35,884 nucleotides of DNA from Methanobacteriaceae archaeon. Its GTDB lineage: Archaea > Methanobacteriota > Methanobacteria > Methanobacteriales > Methanobacteriaceae. A program made the translations under genes and the position numbers. The notes beneath the pieces were generated by a model. The model saw nothing but the letters and a program-made list of their open reading frames with translations. It had not been told where the DNA came from and ran no database searches. Positions 17,658-26,022 of the stretch are shown here, in pieces. Location: assembly GCA_020854915.1 (NCBI GenBank), contig JAHKLT010000035.1, positions 1-35,884 of the forward strand. Direction: 5' to 3'. Every line of letters starts with the position of its first letter. Within the stretch, counting starts at the first letter, position 1.

Positions 17658-18158
17658 ATGGAAACATATTATATATTAGATGCATCAGCTTTTATTAACG
17701 GGTTTCAAATTAATAATTCATTTAACTTTACAGTTTCTGAAATTACTGAAGAAATAAAAGATATGAAATCAAAATTACTTTTAGAAGAATATATTAATGA
17801 AAATAGATTAAAAATAAGAGAACCAAGTGAAAAATATCTAAGAATTTTAGAAGATACAATAGCTAGTTCTGGTGATGTTTTAAGATTATCTATGCCTGAT
17901 AAAAAACTAATTGCACTAGCTTTAGAACTTTCAAAACAAAATAAAAATACAAAAGTTATATCTGATGATTACTCTATTCAAAATGTTTTAAAAATAATAA
18001 AAATTCCTTATGAGGGGATAATTACAGAAGGAATTAAAGGAGTTTATAATTGGGAAAAGGTTTGTGAAGGTTGTAAAAAAAAGTTTCCTAATGATTATGA
18101 TTATGAAGATTGTGAGATTTGTGGTTCTAATATATATAAAAAAAGAATTAAACTTTGA
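17658..18158 (+). CDS. nob1: Ribosome maturation endonuclease Nob1
   Basis: A 166-residue PIN-domain nuclease with a zinc ribbon, the archaeal Nob1 that cuts the 3' end of pre-16S rRNA. The PIN acidic residues are visible: Asp 8 in ILDASAF, Asp 81 in MPDKKLIALA and Asp 103-104 in VISDDYSIQ. The zinc ribbon uses Cys 136/139 and 152/155 (CEGC...CEIC). Length and order are typical. The next genes on this strand begin the mmp cluster. Confidence 0.92.
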   Translation: METYYILDASAFINGFQINNSFNFTVSEITEEIKDMKSKLLLEEYINENRLKIREPSEKYLRILEDTIASSGDVLRLSMPDKKLIALALELSKQNKNTKVISDDYSIQNVLKIIKIPYEGIITEGIKGVYNWEKVCEGCKKKFPNDYDYEDCEICGSNIYKKRIKL

Positions 18159-18164
18159 TGATTC

Positions 18165-18265
18165 ATTATGAAAATAGCTATTGTTGTTCATGGACCCGTG
18201 AAAATGACCCAAGTATAGAAGAAGGTGCACAAGATTATGAAAATAGCTATTGTTGTTCATGGACC
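18165..18265 (+). repeat. Duplicated start of the DUF2117 gene
   Basis: Thirty-two bases (ATTATGAAAATAGCTATTGT and on to GGACC) occur at 18165-18196 and again, identically, at 18234-18265. The copies are separated by 37 unrelated bases. The first copy holds an ATG and encodes the same first ten residues, then runs to a stop after 16 codons. The 37-base insert supplies GAAGGTG, the best ribosome site for the second ATG. Confidence 0.9.
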
Positions 18266-19403
18266 TAATATAATAGATTCAGGTTATGCAATTAAAATTA
18301 TTAATTTCTTTGAAGAATATGGTGATGTTCAATCTAAATTAGGTGGAACCATGGGTAGAACTGCAGTAATTGATGCTTCTCTTGAGAAAACCATTGATAT
18401 ATCTAGTAAACTTTTACCTAGTGAATCATTAGAATTTTTTAATAATGAAAATGTTGATTTAATGTTTTTAATTAATTATGGTAAATCATCTACAACAGGG
18501 CATGTTTTTGGTTATAAAGTTTTTAATCATTATAATTCTCATATTAAAAATAAAACCATTCCTTTAATTCAGATTGAAAGACCTGGTGAAGAAGATGGAA
18601 GTTTAATTTATTGGAATGAAGATTTGACAATTTCTAAGAGCAAAATTAATGCTTTACTTGATGATGTGATTCATAAATTTGATTTAACAAATATTTCACC
18701 TAATGAAATTGAAATTAAATATTTTAAAAATAATAAAAATAATAAAAATGAAAGAAAAATTCATGGTGTAAGTCCTAATGAAAATATTTTAGTAAATGGT
18801 GTTGTTGTTGGAAAATCTAATAATGATGAGATTGTTTTAATTACAGAAAATAGCTATTTAACAGAAATTAAAGGAGGAACTATTAAAAATCATGGTGTTC
18901 AAAAATTAGGTAAATTTAATCTAGAAAAAGCTATTGTAAAAACGGGTCTTCTTAGAAAATCTGATATAGTTCCTAGAACATTAGAAAATAATAATAATTC
19001 AGATTTTTTTAAAGTAGTTTATCTTAATCATGCAGCAGAAAATATTTATGAATATAAGGATGTTGATTTAGTTCTTACAATTGGTGATGATACTACTCTT
19101 TTAGCAAGTGATATTTTATACAGATTTAATGTTCCAGTAATAGGTATTACAGATGGAGACTTAGATAAATTAGTTGAAAAAGGTTTTAAAACTAATGATT
19201 CTATTATTTTTAAAGTTCAGGAAGGGTATGATGATATTGTTGGGGAAGAAATATTTAAAGAAATTTTTAAAGGAGAAAATTTTATAGAATTTCCTATAAG
19301 TTGCATTGATTTTGAAGATTTCAAAACTAATAAAATTAATGAAATTAAATGCAATATTATAAAAATAATAAATAATAGAAATTATAAATATATAATTGAG
19401 TAA
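18237..19403 (+). CDS. DUF2117-like archaeal protein, unknown function
   Basis: A 388-residue protein found next to methanogenesis marker genes. The N-terminus KIAIVVHGPNIIDSGYAIKI matches what I recall of DUF2117. The C-terminal half has LVLTIGDDTTLLASDILYRF and VPVIGITDGDLDKLVEKGF, which suggests an alpha/beta nucleotide- or ligand-binding fold. The ATG at 18237 follows GAAGGTG and is the second copy of a duplicated start; a GTG at 18225 is in frame but less likely. It lies 35 bp before mmp2. Its biochemical function is unknown. Confidence 0.75.
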   Translation: MKIAIVVHGPNIIDSGYAIKIINFFEEYGDVQSKLGGTMGRTAVIDASLEKTIDISSKLLPSESLEFFNNENVDLMFLINYGKSSTTGHVFGYKVFNHYNSHIKNKTIPLIQIERPGEEDGSLIYWNEDLTISKSKINALLDDVIHKFDLTNISPNEIEIKYFKNNKNNKNERKIHGVSPNENILVNGVVVGKSNNDEIVLITENSYLTEIKGGTIKNHGVQKLGKFNLEKAIVKTGLLRKSDIVPRTLENNNNSDFFKVVYLNHAAENIYEYKDVDLVLTIGDDTTLLASDILYRFNVPVIGITDGDLDKLVEKGFKTNDSIIFKVQEGYDDIVGEEIFKEIFKGENFIEFPISCIDFEDFKTNKINEIKCNIIKIINNRNYKYIIE

Positions 19404-19438
19404 TTAAAATTATTAATAAGCGTTATAGGTGTATTTTT

Positions 19439-20413
19439 TTGAATTTAAAGAGTCTTATCAAATCCCTTCAAGAATTTGAAGGTGTCACTCGTAAAAAATC
19501 AATTGGGATTGTTACAAATATTTTAGATGATGTATATAATATTTCTGGTAATGTTATAATTGAAAATGGTGATGATGCTTCAGTTATAGATATTGGGAAT
19601 AATCAAGTTATTTTATTTGCTACTGATGGAATATGGGAAAAACTAGTAGAAAGTAATCCTTATTGGGCAGGATATTGTTCAGTTCTAGTTAATGTCAATG
19701 ATATTGCAGCTATGGGTGGGAAACCTTTAGCTATGGTGAATATCTTATCAGTAGAGAATGATGAAATCTATAATGATATTCTTTTAGGAATAAAGGATGG
19801 TTGTTTAAAATTTGGAGTTCCAATGGTTGGGGGACATCTTCATCCAGATGCAGATTCTAATTCTCTTGGAGTTTCTATTATAGGAATAGCTCAAAAAGAT
19901 AAAATTATTAGAAGTGATACAGCAAATATTGCAGATAAAATTATTGTAGGTATTGATTTAGATGGAAAACCTCATCATGAGTTTAATTTAAATTGGGATA
20001 CTACCTATGATAAAGATCCAGAATTAGTTCAAAATCAAATTACTGCAATTCAATCATTAGCAGAAAATGATTTATTTACGGCTGGAAAAGATATTAGTAA
20101 TCCGGGCATTCTTGGAACTTTGGAAATGTTACTTGAATCATCAAAAAAAGGAGCTATTGTTGATTTGGAAAAGGTTCCTAAAAAACAAGATATTGATTGG
20201 GAACAATGGTTTAAATCTTATCCTGGTTCTGGTTTTGTTTTTACAGCTAATGAAAAAGATTGTGATCAAATTATTAATTATTTAAAGAAATTTTCTATAG
20301 AATCTGCAGTTGTAGGTGAGATTATTAATGATGATAAACTTTATTTATCTTGTAAAGATGAAAAATTAGTTTTATTTGATCAAAAGATAAATCCTGTATT
20401 TAAAAGCAATTAA
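19439..20413 (+). CDS. mmp2: Methanogenesis marker protein 2 (AIR synthase-like)
   Basis: A 324-residue member of the PurM/SelD/ThiL/HypE ATP-binding superfamily in its methanogen-specific branch. Signatures are [42 protein letters not shown] and [20 protein letters not shown]. The N-terminal glycine-rich part and [20 protein letters not shown] match the AIRS fold. It starts at TTG 19439 after AGGTG. It probably activates a carboxylate or amide with ATP, but the substrate is unknown. It opens the run of marker genes that ends with nifB. Confidence 0.85.
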   Translation: MNLKSLIKSLQEFEGVTRKKSIGIVTNILDDVYNISGNVIIENGDDASVIDIGNNQVILFATDGIWEKLVESNPYWAGYCSVLVNVNDIAAMGGKPLAMVNILSVENDEIYNDILLGIKDGCLKFGVPMVGGHLHPDADSNSLGVSIIGIAQKDKIIRSDTANIADKIIVGIDLDGKPHHEFNLNWDTTYDKDPELVQNQITAIQSLAENDLFTAGKDISNPGILGTLEMLLESSKKGAIVDLEKVPKKQDIDWEQWFKSYPGSGFVFTANEKDCDQIINYLKKFSIESAVVGEIINDDKLYLSCKDEKLVLFDQKINPVFKSN

Positions 20414-20444
20414 TTTATTAAATTTTTAATTTTTAGGAGATTTT

Positions 20445-21983
20445 ATGTTAGTTAATATTAATGGAGAGCAATTTGACCTTAAAGAAGGTTCAACAATTCA
20501 AGATGCTATAAATATATCTAATTCTTATTATGTTTCAGGTAGTGTTATTTGTTTAATTAAAGGAAAAAGAGAGTTTGAACAAAATATTAATAAATATAAA
20601 ATAAAAACTACTAAAGGGTCTATAATAATTGAAATGGTTAGTAGTTCTGATGCATTACCATTAATTAATATATGGAAAGAAATATATAAAGATTTAATTG
20701 ATTTAAATATTCGTTGGTCTACTTCTAATGAAATAGCTGTAGGACCTATTGTTACTGATTTAAAATCAACAAAAGAAATGGGTAAATATTTAGATGGTGA
20801 TGTTTTATTAAGTTTATCAAGTTTTAGTAATGAATCTACTCATGTTATTTTTATTAAGGATAGTATTACTAATGTTTATGCTACTCCTCCATTTAACAAT
20901 GGGGTATTTGCAAAAATAATAGGTGGTAGGAAAACTATAGATCTTTTGACTGATTATGATAAAATAATCGATGTTGAACCAATAGTAGAAAGGAATACTG
21001 TTGTAGATAGTTCAGGAGTTTCTGATTTAAACACGGTTTTAGAAGAAGGAAATCAGCTTTTTACTTATGTTTCAATCGATGTTAATGAAAATTCTCCTGT
21101 GTCTGTTGAACATTTGTTTTCTTTAATAGATAATGGTAAATTGAAGGTTGATTTTGAATCTAATTCATTTTTAGGGTTTAATGAACTTGAAAGTATTGAT
21201 AAACCTGAAGAAGAATTATGTCCAAGAAATAGAGGTACTGTTTCTGTTAGAAATAATGGAAAAGGTGTTGGAAAACTTTATATTTATAGAGAAAATAGAA
21301 TTTTATCTCCAAGTCATACCAATGTTGGAAAAATTATTCAGGGTATGGAATTAATTGATATTGCAAAGCAAGATGATATTATTTCTGTTAAATCTGAACA
21401 AAAAAGAATCATGACTTTAGGGAAAACTCAAAAAGAAGCTTCAAAATTATTAGAATCTTTAGGAATAGAACATATTAGAGAAGGTATAACAGATGATGAT
21501 GCTATAATTGTGGAACAAGACCCACTATTTACAATTAATGTTCTAGAAGAAAAAAGGATTAAGACAAAAGGTATTAATAAAGAAAAATTAGCTGTTTTAA
21601 AACTTTCAGATAAGGCTCCTAGGTCTAATTGGTACTTTAAAAAATTAACAGGTCTTGTTGAAAATAATATTGGTCAATTAAAAGTTCATTTTGCAATTCC
21701 TGGAATGAATTTATTCATGTTTGAAGGTGATTCTAAAACATCAAAAGGTCTTATTCCTGAGAATAATCCAGTTAAAAATGTTCCAGCAGGGTCTATTGGA
21801 ATAACTAATATGTCACGTAAAACTGTTGGACTTATTGGAGTTAGGTTTGAAAGACATGATGAATTTGGTCCTACTGGTGAACCATTTAATGGAACAAATA
21901 TAGTTGGAAAAATTGTTTCTGATTTTGATAGTATTAATAAACTTGAAGATGGGGAGATTTTATATGTTAAAGAACTTTTGTAA
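20445..21983 (+). CDS. mmp3: Methanogenesis marker protein 3
   Basis: A 512-residue protein specific to methanogens (UPF0288-type). It begins with a beta-grasp-like segment (VNINGEQFDLKEGSTIQDAI). Two similar beta-rich halves follow, with ATPPFNNGVFAKIIGG and CPRNRGTVSVRNNGKG in the middle and a cyclophilin-like C-terminal part (HFAIPGMNLFMFEGDSK, DEFGPTGEPFNGTNIVG). Mmp3 has been found in the ATP-dependent methyl-coenzyme M reductase activation complex together with McrC, Mmp7 and Mmp17. A TAGGAG site precedes the ATG, and the gene end overlaps mmp6 by 20 bases. Confidence 0.88.
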   Translation: MLVNINGEQFDLKEGSTIQDAINISNSYYVSGSVICLIKGKREFEQNINKYKIKTTKGSIIIEMVSSSDALPLINIWKEIYKDLIDLNIRWSTSNEIAVGPIVTDLKSTKEMGKYLDGDVLLSLSSFSNESTHVIFIKDSITNVYATPPFNNGVFAKIIGGRKTIDLLTDYDKIIDVEPIVERNTVVDSSGVSDLNTVLEEGNQLFTYVSIDVNENSPVSVEHLFSLIDNGKLKVDFESNSFLGFNELESIDKPEEELCPRNRGTVSVRNNGKGVGKLYIYRENRILSPSHTNVGKIIQGMELIDIAKQDDIISVKSEQKRIMTLGKTQKEASKLLESLGIEHIREGITDDDAIIVEQDPLFTINVLEEKRIKTKGINKEKLAVLKLSDKAPRSNWYFKKLTGLVENNIGQLKVHFAIPGMNLFMFEGDSKTSKGLIPENNPVKNVPAGSIGITNMSRKTVGLIGVRFERHDEFGPTGEPFNGTNIVGKIVSDFDSINKLEDGEILYVKELL

Positions 21984-22434
21984 AAATCCTAAATTAGGTA
22001 GTGAAGACACTGATCCTGAAACAGCTACAAGAATGATTATTTTGGGACCTAAAGCTAATGTCAGTGAAACAGAGATTGTTCACCATATGCATTTATTGGA
22101 ATTACCAATTACAATAAAACATACTTGCTATGGAGCTATGGTTAGTGGTAAGGAAAAAGATGTATTAGAAGCTATTAAAGAAGTTAGAAAATTAGATCCT
22201 AATAATATTTTCACTAAAGATAGGGGGTTTCCTCCAGGAGATCCTAGAAGATGTAGAGGCCATAGATTAGGGCCTAGGGAAGGCTATCATCAAATGGAAA
22301 GCGAATTTAAATTATTAGGTGATGTTTCCGATGCACTATCTAATCCTACGAAAGTTAGTATTGAAAAAAACAAACCTATTTGTTATGATGATTTTAAAGA
22401 TGTATTGAAAGAGTGTAGTAAAGATAAAAAATAA
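21964..22434 (+). CDS. mmp6: Methanogenesis marker protein 6
   Basis: A 156-residue conserved methanogen protein. It has RMIILGPKANVSETEIVHHMHLL near the N-terminus and a very basic conserved loop, RGFPPGDPRRCRGHRLGP, at about 87-104. The ATG at 21964 lies inside the end of mmp3 and has GGGGAG just upstream; longer in-frame starts lie wholly within mmp3 and are rejected. Coupled translation with mmp3 is likely and fits a shared complex. Function beyond MCR-linked occurrence is unknown. Confidence 0.85.
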   Translation: MLKNFCKNPKLGSEDTDPETATRMIILGPKANVSETEIVHHMHLLELPITIKHTCYGAMVSGKEKDVLEAIKEVRKLDPNNIFTKDRGFPPGDPRRCRGHRLGPREGYHQMESEFKLLGDVSDALSNPTKVSIEKNKPICYDDFKDVLKECSKDKK

Positions 22435-22450
22435 TTATTAGGTGATTTTT

Positions 22451-22903
22451 ATGGTTAATGTAGCTATTTATCCTCCAAATTCTTTGATTTTGGCAGATTT
22501 AATTGAAAGAAAAGGACACAATGCTCTTGCATTGCAAAAAGAAGTTAGAAAAAAAGTAACAGATCCTGAGATAGATTCGCCTCCTATGAACCTTACTGAG
22601 GAAGATCCTATTAAAGGACTTAAATATGCAGCTATTGAAGTTCCTTCTGGAGTTAGAGGCAGAATGTCAATCATTGGTCCTATTATAGATGAAGCTGATG
22701 CAGCAATTCTTGTTGATGATGCACCTTTTGGATTTGGATGTGTGGGATGTGCAAGAACTAATGAACTAGCTACATTTTTACTTAGAACTAAAGGAATGCC
22801 TGTTTTAGAAATAAATTATCCCACATCTAGGGATGAAACTTTTGATATGGTTAATAAAATTAATGAATTTTTAGATTCGCTTGAAGAAAAGGAGGATAAT
22901 TAA
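22451..22903 (+). CDS. mmp5: Methanogenesis marker protein 5
   Basis: A 150-residue methanogen marker protein. It starts [22 protein letters not shown], has [27 protein letters not shown] and a CVGC motif (Cys 97 and 100), then [15 protein letters not shown] and a C-terminal helix. The last segment resembles the end of the 2-hydroxyacyl-CoA dehydratase subunits that hold 4Fe-4S clusters, which is suggestive only. GGTGA precedes the ATG at 22451. The stop codon is directly followed by the mmp15 ATG. Confidence 0.83.
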   Translation: MVNVAIYPPNSLILADLIERKGHNALALQKEVRKKVTDPEIDSPPMNLTEEDPIKGLKYAAIEVPSGVRGRMSIIGPIIDEADAAILVDDAPFGFGCVGCARTNELATFLLRTKGMPVLEINYPTSRDETFDMVNKINEFLDSLEEKEDN

Positions 22904-24145
22904 ATGGTTAAAATTACTTTAGTTTCATGTGGTACTGAATATAGTGGTATTCAAAAAGAGATTGAAAAAGCTGCAAATACTTTTGGAGCTGAAATTGTTC
23001 TTCCTGAGATTGATTTAGATTATATTAATGAAGCTTATGAGAAATTTGGTTTTTCTGCTAGAAGTTCTAGTTTAAAATTGATGATTGCAAGAGCTATGTC
23101 TATTGTTGAAGGAAAAACAAAAGCAGATGCTGTTTTTATTGCTACTTGTTTTAGATGTGCTGAAGGAGCACTAGTTAGAAATGAAGTTCGTAAGTTTATT
23201 CAAAAAAACACACGTATTCCTGTTGTTACTTACTCTTTTACTGAGAGAACCAAAGCGGATGAATTATTTATTCGTATGGAGGCTTTAGCTACTACTGTTG
23301 CTCGTCGTAATATTTTAGCTAGAGAAAAACAAGAAGGGTTAACATTAGGTTTAGATTCAGGTTCTACTACAACAAAGGCTGTTTTAATGGAAAATGATTG
23401 TGTTATTGGTGCTGGTTGGACTGCTACAAAAGATATTATGGAATCTGTTGAGATTGCTTCTAAAGATGCTTTTGAAGGAACTGGATATACTATGGGTGAT
23501 GTTGATGGTATTGGTGCTACAGGTTATGGTCGTTTGAATCTTGGTAAACAACTTAAAGCAGAACTTGTACAAGAAGAATTGTCTGTCAATGCTAAAGGCG
23601 CTGTATATTTAGCAGGTCATCAAAAAGGCGAAGCTACAGTTTTAGATATTGGTGGTATGGATAATAAAGTTATTACAGTTAATAATGGTATTCCTGATAA
23701 CTTTACAATGGGAGGTATTTGTGCAGGCGCTTCTGGAAGATTTTTAGATATGACTGCACGTCGTTTGGATGTAGATATTACTGAACTTGGTCCTTTAGCT
23801 TTAAAAGGCGATTATAAAAAAGCTATTTTAAATAGTTATTGTATTGTCTTTGGTATTCAGGATTTAGTTACTACATTAGCTGCTGGTGGTTCTAAAGCTG
23901 ATGCTGCTGCAGCGGCATGTCACTCTGTTGCTGAACAGGTTTATGAACAACAACTTCAAGAAATTGATGTGAGAGAACCTTTAATTCAAGTTGGTGGTAC
24001 TTCTTTAATATCTGGTTTAGTTGAGGCTGTTAGTGATATTTTAGGTGGGATTGATATTATAGTTCCAGAATATTCTCAACATATTGGTGCTGTTGGGGCT
24101 GCTTTACTTGTTTCTGGAATGGGAACTAGACAAGAAGATAAATAA
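22904..24145 (+). CDS. mmp15: Methanogenesis marker protein 15 (ASKHA ATPase, activase-like)
   Basis: A 413-residue protein with an N-terminal domain containing CFRC (Cys 82, 85) and a C-terminal BadF/HgdC-type ATPase. The phosphate-binding motif is [10 protein letters not shown] (151-160), the cluster-type motif [14 protein letters not shown] has Cys 273, and NSYC has Cys 313. In dehydratase activases equivalent Cys residues bind a 4Fe-4S cluster between two subunits and drive ATP-powered electron transfer. A perfect AAGGAGG site overlaps the end of mmp5. I infer a role in ATP-driven redox activation, possibly of MCR. Confidence 0.87.
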   Translation: MVKITLVSCGTEYSGIQKEIEKAANTFGAEIVLPEIDLDYINEAYEKFGFSARSSSLKLMIARAMSIVEGKTKADAVFIATCFRCAEGALVRNEVRKFIQKNTRIPVVTYSFTERTKADELFIRMEALATTVARRNILAREKQEGLTLGLDSGSTTTKAVLMENDCVIGAGWTATKDIMESVEIASKDAFEGTGYTMGDVDGIGATGYGRLNLGKQLKAELVQEELSVNAKGAVYLAGHQKGEATVLDIGGMDNKVITVNNGIPDNFTMGGICAGASGRFLDMTARRLDVDITELGPLALKGDYKKAILNSYCIVFGIQDLVTTLAAGGSKADAAAAACHSVAEQVYEQQLQEIDVREPLIQVGGTSLISGLVEAVSDILGGIDIIVPEYSQHIGAVGAALLVSGMGTRQEDK

Positions 24146-24157
24146 TTGGGTGTTTTT

Positions 24158-24709
24158 ATGTTAGTTGAATGCTATGATGAAAAAGGTGCTGAAGTATATG
24201 ATATGATTATTAGACAAATTTTTCAAGATCTTATACTTGGTCCTTCTGTTGACGATTTAAGAGCATTTGCAGATCCAGATCAAGTTGTTTTTATTTTAGC
24301 TATTAAAATGAAGAAAACTGCAGGTAATATATTTATGCATGATGCAGCAAGCTTAAACTATGATAAAGCAGAAAATAAAACTATTATCACAGTTGATAAT
24401 GAGAATTTTCTTCCAAATATATTAAAAAAACTTTGGAAAAATTTTTCAAGGGATGAAATTTATCAACCAGATAGATTTACTATCATTTTAGATGGAGACC
24501 AAATGAATATTAATGATTTAATTATTGATAATTCTCAAGCTAATTTAAGAAGACGTCTTTATGATGCAGTCTTCAGAATTTTACCAGAGGGTTTTAGAAT
24601 TATAAAAGATCTATCTAAAGGAGATATTATTGCAGTTATAGCTACTGATGAATTAATTATGGATTCTTGGATAGAAAAAGCTAATGAATTTATTGAGGAA
24701 CTATCATAA
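24158..24709 (+). CDS. mmp17: Methanogenesis marker protein 17
   Basis: A 183-residue methanogen marker. It begins MLVECYDEKGAEVYDMIIRQ and has GPSVDDLRAFADPDQVVFIL, RFTIILDGDQMNINDLIIDN and a conserved FRILPEGFRII near the C-terminus. Mmp17 is a known component of the MCR activation complex with McrC, Mmp3 and Mmp7. GGTG supports the ATG at 24158, 12 bases after the mmp15 stop. The mmp7 and mcrC genes are not in the window. Confidence 0.85.
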   Translation: MLVECYDEKGAEVYDMIIRQIFQDLILGPSVDDLRAFADPDQVVFILAIKMKKTAGNIFMHDAASLNYDKAENKTIITVDNENFLPNILKKLWKNFSRDEIYQPDRFTIILDGDQMNINDLIIDNSQANLRRRLYDAVFRILPEGFRIIKDLSKGDIIAVIATDELIMDSWIEKANEFIEELS

Positions 24710-24775
24710 TTAAATCGAAACATTTAATTATTAGTTCGTACATATTCTAACATAATTATAGTTGAAGGTGATTTT

Positions 24776-25642
24776 ATGAATGAACATAATGGTTCTAAGT
24801 TTGCACATATTACTAAGGCACATCCTTGTTTTAATGAGAAAATGCATGATAAAGTTGGAAGGGCTCATGTTCCAATAGCTCCAAAGTGTAATATTTTTTG
24901 CAACTTTTGTACTAGGGATATTAATGATGATGAAGATAGACCTGGAGTAGCTTCTTGCGTAATGAATTCTGACGAAGCTATGAATAAAATAAGGCAGATT
25001 ACTTCTGAAGAACAAATTTCTGTTGTTGGTGTTGCAGGCCCTGGAGATTCTCTTGTAAATGAAGAAACTTTTGAGTTTTTTAATAAATTAAATAAGGAAA
25101 ATAAAGATTTAATTAAATGTTTAAGTACTAATGGACTTTTACTTCCAGAAAACGTTACTAATTTAGTACAAGCTGGTGTTAATACTGTTACTGTTACTGT
25201 TAATGCAGTTGACCCTGAAATAGCTAAAGATATTTATTCTTTTATTAAATATGATGGCAAGGTGTATAAAGGTATTGAAGCTGCTAAAATCTTGATTAAA
25301 AATCAATTAAAGGGAATCGAAGAGGCGAGTAAAGCAGGAATAATAATTAAAGTAAATTCGGTTTTAATTCCAGGTTTAAATGATGAACACATTGTAGAAA
25401 TAGCTAAGGAAGTTAAAAATAGAGGAGCTTCTTTAATGAATATTTTGCCACTTATTCCTTTAAATAAAATGAAAAATTATCCAAAACCTGACTGTGCTAT
25501 GATGGAACATGTTCGTGATGAAGTTGAAGAAATAATTCCTGTATTTAGAGCATGTACTCAATGCCGTGCTGATGCATATGGTATTCCTGGAGATAAAAAT
25601 AAAGACCATCATTTAGGTCTAACACCTCAAAGTCATTATTGA
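24776..25642 (+). CDS. nifB: NifB, radical SAM synthase of nitrogenase-type L-cluster
   Basis: A 288-residue radical SAM enzyme. NifB joins two 4Fe-4S clusters and inserts carbide and sulfide to make the 8Fe-9S-C L-cluster (NifB-co). The N-terminus has HPCFNEKMHDKVGRAHVPIA, and Cys 38/42/45 form the CxxxCxxC cluster motif. VGVAGPGDSLVNEETFEF and the C-terminal ACTQCRADAYGIPGD are NifB signatures. It lacks the NifX-like domain, as in other archaeal NifBs. AAGGTGA precedes the ATG. It is last in the mmp run, 66 bp after mmp17, with no nitrogenase gene in view; the link to MCR activation is the attractive reading. Confidence 0.9.
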   Translation: MNEHNGSKFAHITKAHPCFNEKMHDKVGRAHVPIAPKCNIFCNFCTRDINDDEDRPGVASCVMNSDEAMNKIRQITSEEQISVVGVAGPGDSLVNEETFEFFNKLNKENKDLIKCLSTNGLLLPENVTNLVQAGVNTVTVTVNAVDPEIAKDIYSFIKYDGKVYKGIEAAKILIKNQLKGIEEASKAGIIIKVNSVLIPGLNDEHIVEIAKEVKNRGASLMNILPLIPLNKMKNYPKPDCAMMEHVRDEVEEIIPVFRACTQCRADAYGIPGDKNKDHHLGLTPQSHY

Positions 25643-25689
25643 GGCGTTCATTAATTTTTTTTTAATGTTTCTAAAATAAAATCGAAATG

Positions 25690-25697
25690 TTTATATG
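25690..25697 (+). promoter_or_regulatory. Strong box A promoter downstream of nifB
   Basis: TTTATATG preceded by CGAAATG closely matches the methanogen BRE/TATA consensus. It lies 47 bp after the nifB stop and predicts transcription from about 25718. Confidence 0.55.
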
Positions 25698-25717
25698 CAT
25701 TTCTTAATAAAACTTAT

Positions 25718-25776
25718 AATTGATGTTTTTTCATCGATAATGAAATAGATTTTAAGGAGCTATTTCATTATTTTTT
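25718..25776 (+). ncRNA. Candidate small RNA, or hairpin terminator of the mmp-nifB operon
   Basis: A short stem GATG/CATC (25722-25735) is followed by a perfect 11-bp stem, 25738-25748 with 25760-25770, an 11-base loop containing AAGGAG, and six Ts. A good TATA box sits at the right distance upstream, so an independent RNA of about 59 nt is possible. The same hairpin could instead just end the nifB transcript. Confidence 0.4.
25738..25776 (+). terminator. Hairpin plus T6
   Basis: TAATGAAATAG pairs perfectly with CTATTTCATTA, followed by TTTTTT. Confidence 0.7.
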
Positions 25777-25834
25777 GGACATAAATAATTTATATTTTTA
25801 TAAATGATTAATTAGAAACTAACAATTTATGTCC
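25777..25834. repeat. 10-bp inverted repeat after the hairpin
   Basis: GGACATAAAT at 25777-25786 is the exact complement of ATTTATGTCC at 25825-25834, with a 38-base loop and a T-rich tract after it. It may be a second terminator-like structure. The remaining DNA up to 26022 is AT-rich, with a possible TATA at about 25917-25926 for the next gene, and holds no ORF. Confidence 0.5.
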
Positions 25835-26022
25835 TATTTTTATTCTTTTAACTAATTTTATATATTTAAACAATTCAATTATAATTTTTTATAAATTTAA
25901 AATATTTTTTAGTAAATATTATATATTTAAAAATTTATAATTAATTTAAAAAGTGTTTTTATTTTCTAAATCACTTTTTTATAATCTATTTTTAAAAAAT
26001 AAACTTTTTGGAGGTTAAATAT

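Noticed and set aside
18168-18218. 16-codon ORF at the first copy of the duplicated start as a gene
   Set aside because: It only repeats ten residues of the real protein, then six unrelated ones, and has no ribosome site; kept as a duplication, not a gene.
24731-25015. Minus-strand 94-codon ORF over the nifB start
   Set aside because: Antisense to the NifB radical SAM motif region, which is unambiguous.
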